A stretch of DNA of 8,574 nucleotides from Mailhella massiliensis. GTDB lineage: Bacteria; Desulfobacterota; Desulfovibrionia; Desulfovibrionales; Desulfovibrionaceae. The notes under the pieces were generated by a model that saw only the letters and a program-made list of their open reading frames with translations, made no database searches and had not been told where the DNA came from. The position numbers were made by a program, and so were the translations under genes. How positions within the stretch are numbered: position 1 is the first letter of the stretch; each line of letters starts with the position of its first letter. The stretch covers positions 1-8,574 of the forward strand of contig NZ_DYZA01000127.1 in NCBI RefSeq assembly GCF_020741395.1, given 5' to 3'. This document shows, piece by piece, positions 5,361 to 8,574 of the stretch.

Positions 5361-7355
5361 TTACAGCAGGGCAAGGCCCTGCTCTGCGATGTTTTCCACA
5401 GTGAAGCCAAAATGGGGGAACAGTTTGCCCGCAGGCGCGGAAGCGCCGAATGTTCCCATACCGACGACACGGCCGTCAAGCCCCGCATACTTCCACCACC
5501 ACGCGGCGCTCTGGGCCTCCACGGCCACGCGGGCGCGCACGGCGGAGGGAAGCACGGATTCACGGTAGGCGGCGTCCTGCCTGTCGAACACCTCGCAGCA
5601 GGGCATGGACACCACGCGCACACGGCGGCCCTTCGCTTCAAGAGCCTCGGCGGCCTGAACGGCGAGCTGCACTTCGGAACCTGTGGCAATATAGATAAGT
5701 TCCGGCTGCCCCTCGCAGTCCTTCAAAACATAGCCCCCGCGCCGTATGCCTTCCTCACGGGAGAGGCCGCCCTTCTGCTGCGGCAGGCCCTGGCGGCTCA
5801 TGATGAGGCACACGGGGCCTTCCTTATACTCCACGGCCTCGGTCCAGGCCACTGCGGCTTCCAGGCTGTCGCACGGACGCCAGACCTGCACGCCCGGCAT
5901 CATGCGCAGCGCGCCTATCTGCTCCACGGGCTGATGGGTGGGCCCGTCTTCGCCTACGCCGATGGAATCGTGGGTAAGCACCCAGATCACGCGGCGCTTC
6001 ATGATAGCCGCGGAACGGATCACGCTTTTCGCATAATCGGAAAACACGAAGAACGTGCCCGCGTAGGGGATGAAGCCGCCGTGCAGCTCCATGCCGTTCA
6101 TCACCGCGCCCATGGCGAATTCGCGCACGCCGTAGTGTATGTAGTTGCCTGAATAGTCGTCCACGTCGAGAGTCTTCGCGCCCTTGAACTCCGTGCCCAC
6201 GGAACCGCTGAGGTCGGCGGAGCCGCCCACAAGTTCCGGCAGGGCCGGGGCGATGATATTGAGCACGTTCTTGCCCGAGACACGGGTGGCGACGGCCTTC
6301 TCTTCCGCCGCGGCGGCCTCCACGGCGGCGCGGGCTGCGGCGGGCCAGGCTTCGGGAAGGTCGCCCTTTATGCGGCGGCGAAATTCGGCGGCAAGTTCAG
6401 GATGGGCCTTCTCATAGGCGGCAAACATCTCTTCCCAGGCCTTCTGCGCTGCCGCGCCCTTTTCGCGGGCGTCCCACGCGGAGCGTATCTCTTCCGGCAC
6501 GCTGAAGGGCTCCGAGATCCAGCCCATGGCCGCGCGCGCGGCTGCGGCTTCCTCCGGCCCCAGGGGCGCGCCGTGGCAGGCGGCCGTGCCCGCCTTGGTG
6601 GGGGCAAAGCGGCCGATGGTGGTCTTACAGCAGATGAGGGAAGGCTTGTCAGTCACGGCCATGGCCTCGCGTATGGCCAGATCCACGGCCTCGCCGTCAT
6701 GCCCGTCCACACCGCGCACCACATGCCAGCCCATGGCCTCGAAGCGGGTGGGCGTATCGTCGGTGAACCAGCCCTTCACATTGCCGTCAATGGAAATGTC
6801 GTTGTCGTCGTAAAGGGCAATGAGGCGGCCGAGCTTCCAGGTGCCGGCCAGTGAGCAGGCTTCCTGCGACACGCCTTCCATGAGGCAGCCGTCGCCGAGG
6901 AAAACCCAGGTGTAATGATCCACCACGGGGAAGCCTTCCCGGTTGAATTCATGGGCCAGCATGCGCTCGGCAAGGGCCATGCCCACGGCCGTAGCTATGC
7001 CCTGGCCGAGGGGGCCGGTCGTCACTTCCACGCCGGGGGTGACGCCCCGCTCCGGGTGGCCCGGGGTTTTCGTGCCAAGCTGACGGAAAGAGCGGATATC
7101 GTCCATGGAAAGGTCGTAGCCTGTGAGGTGCAGCAGAGAATAAAGCAGCATGGAGGCGTGGCCGTTGGACAGGATGAAACGGTCGCGGTCGGGCCACGCG
7201 GGGTCGGCAGGATTATGCTTCAGAAAGCCGCGCCACAAAGATTCCGCCATATCGGCCATGCCCATGGGGGCTCCGGGATGGCCGGATTTGGCTTTTTCTA
7301 TGGCGTCGATGGAAAGGGCGCGGACGGCGTTGGCAAGTTCTGCGCGAGTAGGCAT
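5361..7355 (-). CDS. tkt: Transketolase
   Basis: A full-length 664-residue thiamine-diphosphate enzyme, the same size as E. coli TktA. It moves two-carbon ketol units between xylulose-5-P and ribose-5-P or erythrose-4-P in the non-oxidative pentose phosphate pathway. Key residues fall at nearly the E. coli positions: H26 (KSGHPGAPMG), H66 (SNGHAS), H100 (TPGHPE), the diphosphate/Mg site GDGCLMEG (154-161) with D155 and N185, H261 (HGAPLG), the cofactor-activating glutamate E412 (VREFAMG), H474 (GPTHQPVEQ) and R521 (MSRQ). I start at ATG 7355-7353, with AAGGAG (7370-7365) 9 bases upstream. An upstream in-frame ATG at 7430 would overlap the end of rpe and add 25 residues absent from the family. 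The gap to rpe is 34 bases and to pgk 17 bases. In cbb operons tkt serves the Calvin cycle, but no Rubisco or phosphoribulokinase gene is here. Confidence 0.98.
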   Translation of the reverse strand: MPTRAELANAVRALSIDAIEKAKSGHPGAPMGMADMAESLWRGFLKHNPADPAWPDRDRFILSNGHASMLLYSLLHLTGYDLSMDDIRSFRQLGTKTPGHPERGVTPGVEVTTGPLGQGIATAVGMALAERMLAHEFNREGFPVVDHYTWVFLGDGCLMEGVSQEACSLAGTWKLGRLIALYDDNDISIDGNVKGWFTDDTPTRFEAMGWHVVRGVDGHDGEAVDLAIREAMAVTDKPSLICCKTTIGRFAPTKAGTAACHGAPLGPEEAAAARAAMGWISEPFSVPEEIRSAWDAREKGAAAQKAWEEMFAAYEKAHPELAAEFRRRIKGDLPEAWPAAARAAVEAAAAEEKAVATRVSGKNVLNIIAPALPELVGGSADLSGSVGTEFKGAKTLDVDDYSGNYIHYGVREFAMGAVMNGMELHGGFIPYAGTFFVFSDYAKSVIRSAAIMKRRVIWVLTHDSIGVGEDGPTHQPVEQIGALRMMPGVQVWRPCDSLEAAVAWTEAVEYKEGPVCLIMSRQGLPQQKGGLSREEGIRRGGYVLKDCEGQPELIYIATGSEVQLAVQAAEALEAKGRRVRVVSMPCCEVFDRQDAAYRESVLPSAVRARVAVEAQSAAWWWKYAGLDGRVVGMGTFGASAPAGKLFPHFGFTVENIAEQGLALL

Positions 7356-7389
7356 AAAAGCTGTCTCCTTGGGTAGTACGGAAAATTTT

Positions 7390-8046
7390 TCAGCAGCCGG
7401 CGGCGGCCATGAACGCGGCAAGGCGTTCACTGAAGGGAGGGTGGCCGAAAAAGGCAGAACCGGAAACCAGCACGTCCGCCCCGGCCCCGGTCAGGGCCTT
7501 CGTGTTGTCGAGGTTCACGCCGCCGTCAACCTGTACAAGGCAGTCGGCCCTGCCGGCCGCATTGAGTTTTGCCCGCAGTTCCGCCACCTTGCGGAACGTA
7601 GCGGGCAGAAATTTCTGCCCCCCGAAACCGGGGTTCACGCTCATGACAAGCACCATGTCGACCTCGTCCAGCACATAGTCCAGCGCGCAGAGAGGCGTGG
7701 AGGGATTGAGCGCCGCACCCGCTTTCATCCCCAGGCGGCGTATTTCCGCAAGCGTCCGCTGGAGGTGAAGGGTGGATTCGGCATGGACTACGAGCATGTC
7801 CGCTCCCGCTGCCTTGAAATCGGCAAGATAGCGTTCCGGCTGCTCTATCATGAGGTGCACGTCAAAAAAAAGACCCGACGCCGAGCGCAGGCCTTTGACG
7901 ACATGCTGACCGAACGTCATGTTGGGCACAAAATGCCCGTCCATCACGTCCCAGTGTACCCACTTCACTCCGGCCTGTTCCAGTTCCCGCAAAGTCTGCG
8001 CCAAATTTCCGCAGTCGGCGGAGAGAAGCGAGGGCGAAAGTATCAT
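7390..8046 (-). CDS. rpe: Ribulose-phosphate 3-epimerase
   Basis: A 218-residue TIM-barrel enzyme (family about 215-230) that interconverts ribulose-5-phosphate and xylulose-5-phosphate, feeding the transketolase encoded next. All expected residues are present: S7 in LSPSLLSAD, the metal ligands H31 and D33 in HWDVMDGHFVPN, H64 in FDVHLM, and D174 in VQVDGGVN; D33 and D174 are the acid/base pair by family knowledge. MSVNPGFGGQKF (135-146) is the flexible loop over the active site, and SGSAFFG (195-201) closes the phosphate site. ATG 8046-8044 has AAGGAG (8060-8055) 8 bases upstream, inside the end of the regulator gene. The start overlaps the regulator stop as ATGA (8046-8043), pointing to translational coupling. 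Confidence 0.98.
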   Translation of the reverse strand: MILSPSLLSADCGNLAQTLRELEQAGVKWVHWDVMDGHFVPNMTFGQHVVKGLRSASGLFFDVHLMIEQPERYLADFKAAGADMLVVHAESTLHLQRTLAEIRRLGMKAGAALNPSTPLCALDYVLDEVDMVLVMSVNPGFGGQKFLPATFRKVAELRAKLNAAGRADCLVQVDGGVNLDNTKALTGAGADVLVSGSAFFGHPPFSERLAAFMAAAGC

Positions 8047-8435
8047 GAACGGTTCTCCTTGGACGGTTTGGAGGTGAGAAGCGCGCGTATCTCCTGAAGG
8101 GAACGCACGATATCCCGCAGAAGGGCATCGTCGGCCCCGGCAAGAGAGGAAGGCCCGGCAGAAAGAACCTCGGCAAAGGAGGGCATGGCCTGGCCGGAAA
8201 GGACGCGGCGCGCGCCTTCAATGGTCATGCCCTGCTCGTGGAGCAGAGAACGTATCCTGCGCAGAAGCTCCATATCGCTTTCCGTATACAAGCGCTGGCC
8301 CTTGGGCGTGCGCACGGGCCTGAGGGCGGGGAATTCCCCCTCCCAGAAGCGGAGCACGCTGGTCTGAAGGTTGAGCGCACGGGCGGCCTCCCCGATGCGA
8401 TACAACCTTCCCCCCTGCGGCTTCTTCCTGTGCAT
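8043..8435 (-). CDS. MerR-family transcriptional regulator, first gene of the rpe-tkt-pgk operon
   Basis: A 130-residue regulator. The winged helix-turn-helix is at residues 11-80: LYRIGEAARALNLQTSVLRF (11-30) is the HTH, then WEGEFPALRP, then PKGQRLYTESDMELL over the wing and following helix, and LLHEQGMTIEGARRVL (64-79). A short C-terminal part follows, ending in a helix (about 102-121) that could serve dimerisation. It has no cysteine, so it is not a CueR/MerR/SoxR-type metal or redox sensor, and it lacks a large ligand-binding domain. MerR proteins bind dyads in promoters with long spacers and activate by DNA distortion. I start at ATG 8435-8433, preceded by AAGGAAAGG; an upstream in-frame ATG at 8510 would add 25 residues outside the family. 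It overlaps rpe by four bases and probably regulates this operon, itself included; the signal is unknown. Confidence 0.9.
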   Translation of the reverse strand: MHRKKPQGGRLYRIGEAARALNLQTSVLRFWEGEFPALRPVRTPKGQRLYTESDMELLRRIRSLLHEQGMTIEGARRVLSGQAMPSFAEVLSAGPSSLAGADDALLRDIVRSLQEIRALLTSKPSKENRS

Positions 8436-8574
8436 GTCCCTTTCCTTGGTCTGCGATCTGAAAAAATGGCACTGCAAATACTTCTGATCGATCACGGCTG
8501 CTCCACACATAGAAGAGAAACGGCTTGCGGACCGACATCTGCGTCCAGCACGATAGTCTACCTTTCCTGAAAAA
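8436..8574 (-). promoter_or_regulatory. Upstream region of the MerR-rpe-tkt-pgk operon, no clear promoter
   Basis: This 139-base stretch precedes the regulator gene and runs to the window edge. Read on the - strand, I find no good -35/-10 pair; TTGCAG (near 8474) has no acceptable -10 17-19 bases on. A perfect 10-base palindrome TGATCGATCA lies at 8485-8494. A 19-codon frame, GTG 8551 to TGA 8492, has an AGGAAAGG (8568-8561) 9 bases upstream and could be a leader peptide or chance. The operon promoter is probably here or just beyond the window. Confidence 0.35.

Noticed and set aside
3235..5568. 777-codon open frame on the + strand
   Set aside because: It runs antisense to pgk and across the spacer. 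Its product is low-complexity and Gly/His/Ala-rich, as expected for the reverse of a GC-rich gene; pgk on the opposite strand has every family motif.
4165..8046. Calvin cycle (cbb) operon, since rpe, tkt and pgk often occur there
   Set aside because: No Rubisco, phosphoribulokinase or CbbR-type LysR gene is visible; the regulator is MerR-type. The non-oxidative pentose phosphate pathway explains the set.
8218..8538. 106-codon - strand frame overlapping the regulator
   Set aside because: It is out of frame with a convincing MerR winged helix and shows no motif of its own beyond the overlap.

Overview
The window looks like a GC-rich chromosome segment of a sulfate-reducer-type Desulfobacterota, most likely the Desulfovibrionaceae. 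This is inferred from the style of the proteins (MerR-rpe-tkt-pgk order, Rpe and Tkt sequences) and the strong G/C preference at third codon positions. I could run no database search, so the family assignment is moderate confidence. There are eight protein genes in two convergent operons. I see no rRNA, tRNA, CRISPR array, transposase or phage gene.

Left half (2-3574, + strand): an envelope sugar operon. It holds the 3' end of a UDP-glucuronate 4-epimerase gene, a soluble GT2 polyprenyl-phosphate glycosyltransferase, a small membrane protein made of two tandem 'lipid A biosynthesis N-terminal' (LAB_N) domains, and an ArnT-like GT-C transferase. A coherent reading is that UDP-GlcA becomes UDP-GalA, the sugar is loaded onto a polyprenyl phosphate at the inner leaflet, the carrier is moved or handled by the LAB_N protein, and the GT-C enzyme transfers the sugar to lipid A, core or another acceptor on the periplasmic side. 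This resembles the rhizobial Rgt galacturonic acid system in logic. The sugar and acceptor are inferred.

Middle (3575-4164): a 590-base convergent intergenic region. It has about 395 bases with no recognisable gene, then a near-perfect bidirectional terminator (3970-4001), then a 146-base palindrome-rich element (4002-4147). That element has degenerate inverted ends and a chain of hairpins, and is probably a non-coding dispersed repeat or a MITE-like element.

Right half (4165-8435, - strand): a compact central-carbon operon transcribed right to left, MerR-type regulator - rpe - tkt - pgk. The regulator stop and rpe start overlap as ATGA, and the later gaps are 34 and 17 bases. Rpe and Tkt run the non-oxidative pentose phosphate pathway and Pgk the lower glycolysis/gluconeogenesis step. 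The regulator comes first and probably controls the set. The last 139 bases (8436-8574) are the operon's upstream region, without a convincing promoter.

Most of the window is ordinary housekeeping sequence. The points most worth a second look are the tandem LAB_N protein within the putative GalA-lipid pathway, the palindromic element next to the shared terminator, and the translational coupling of a MerR regulator to pentose phosphate genes.
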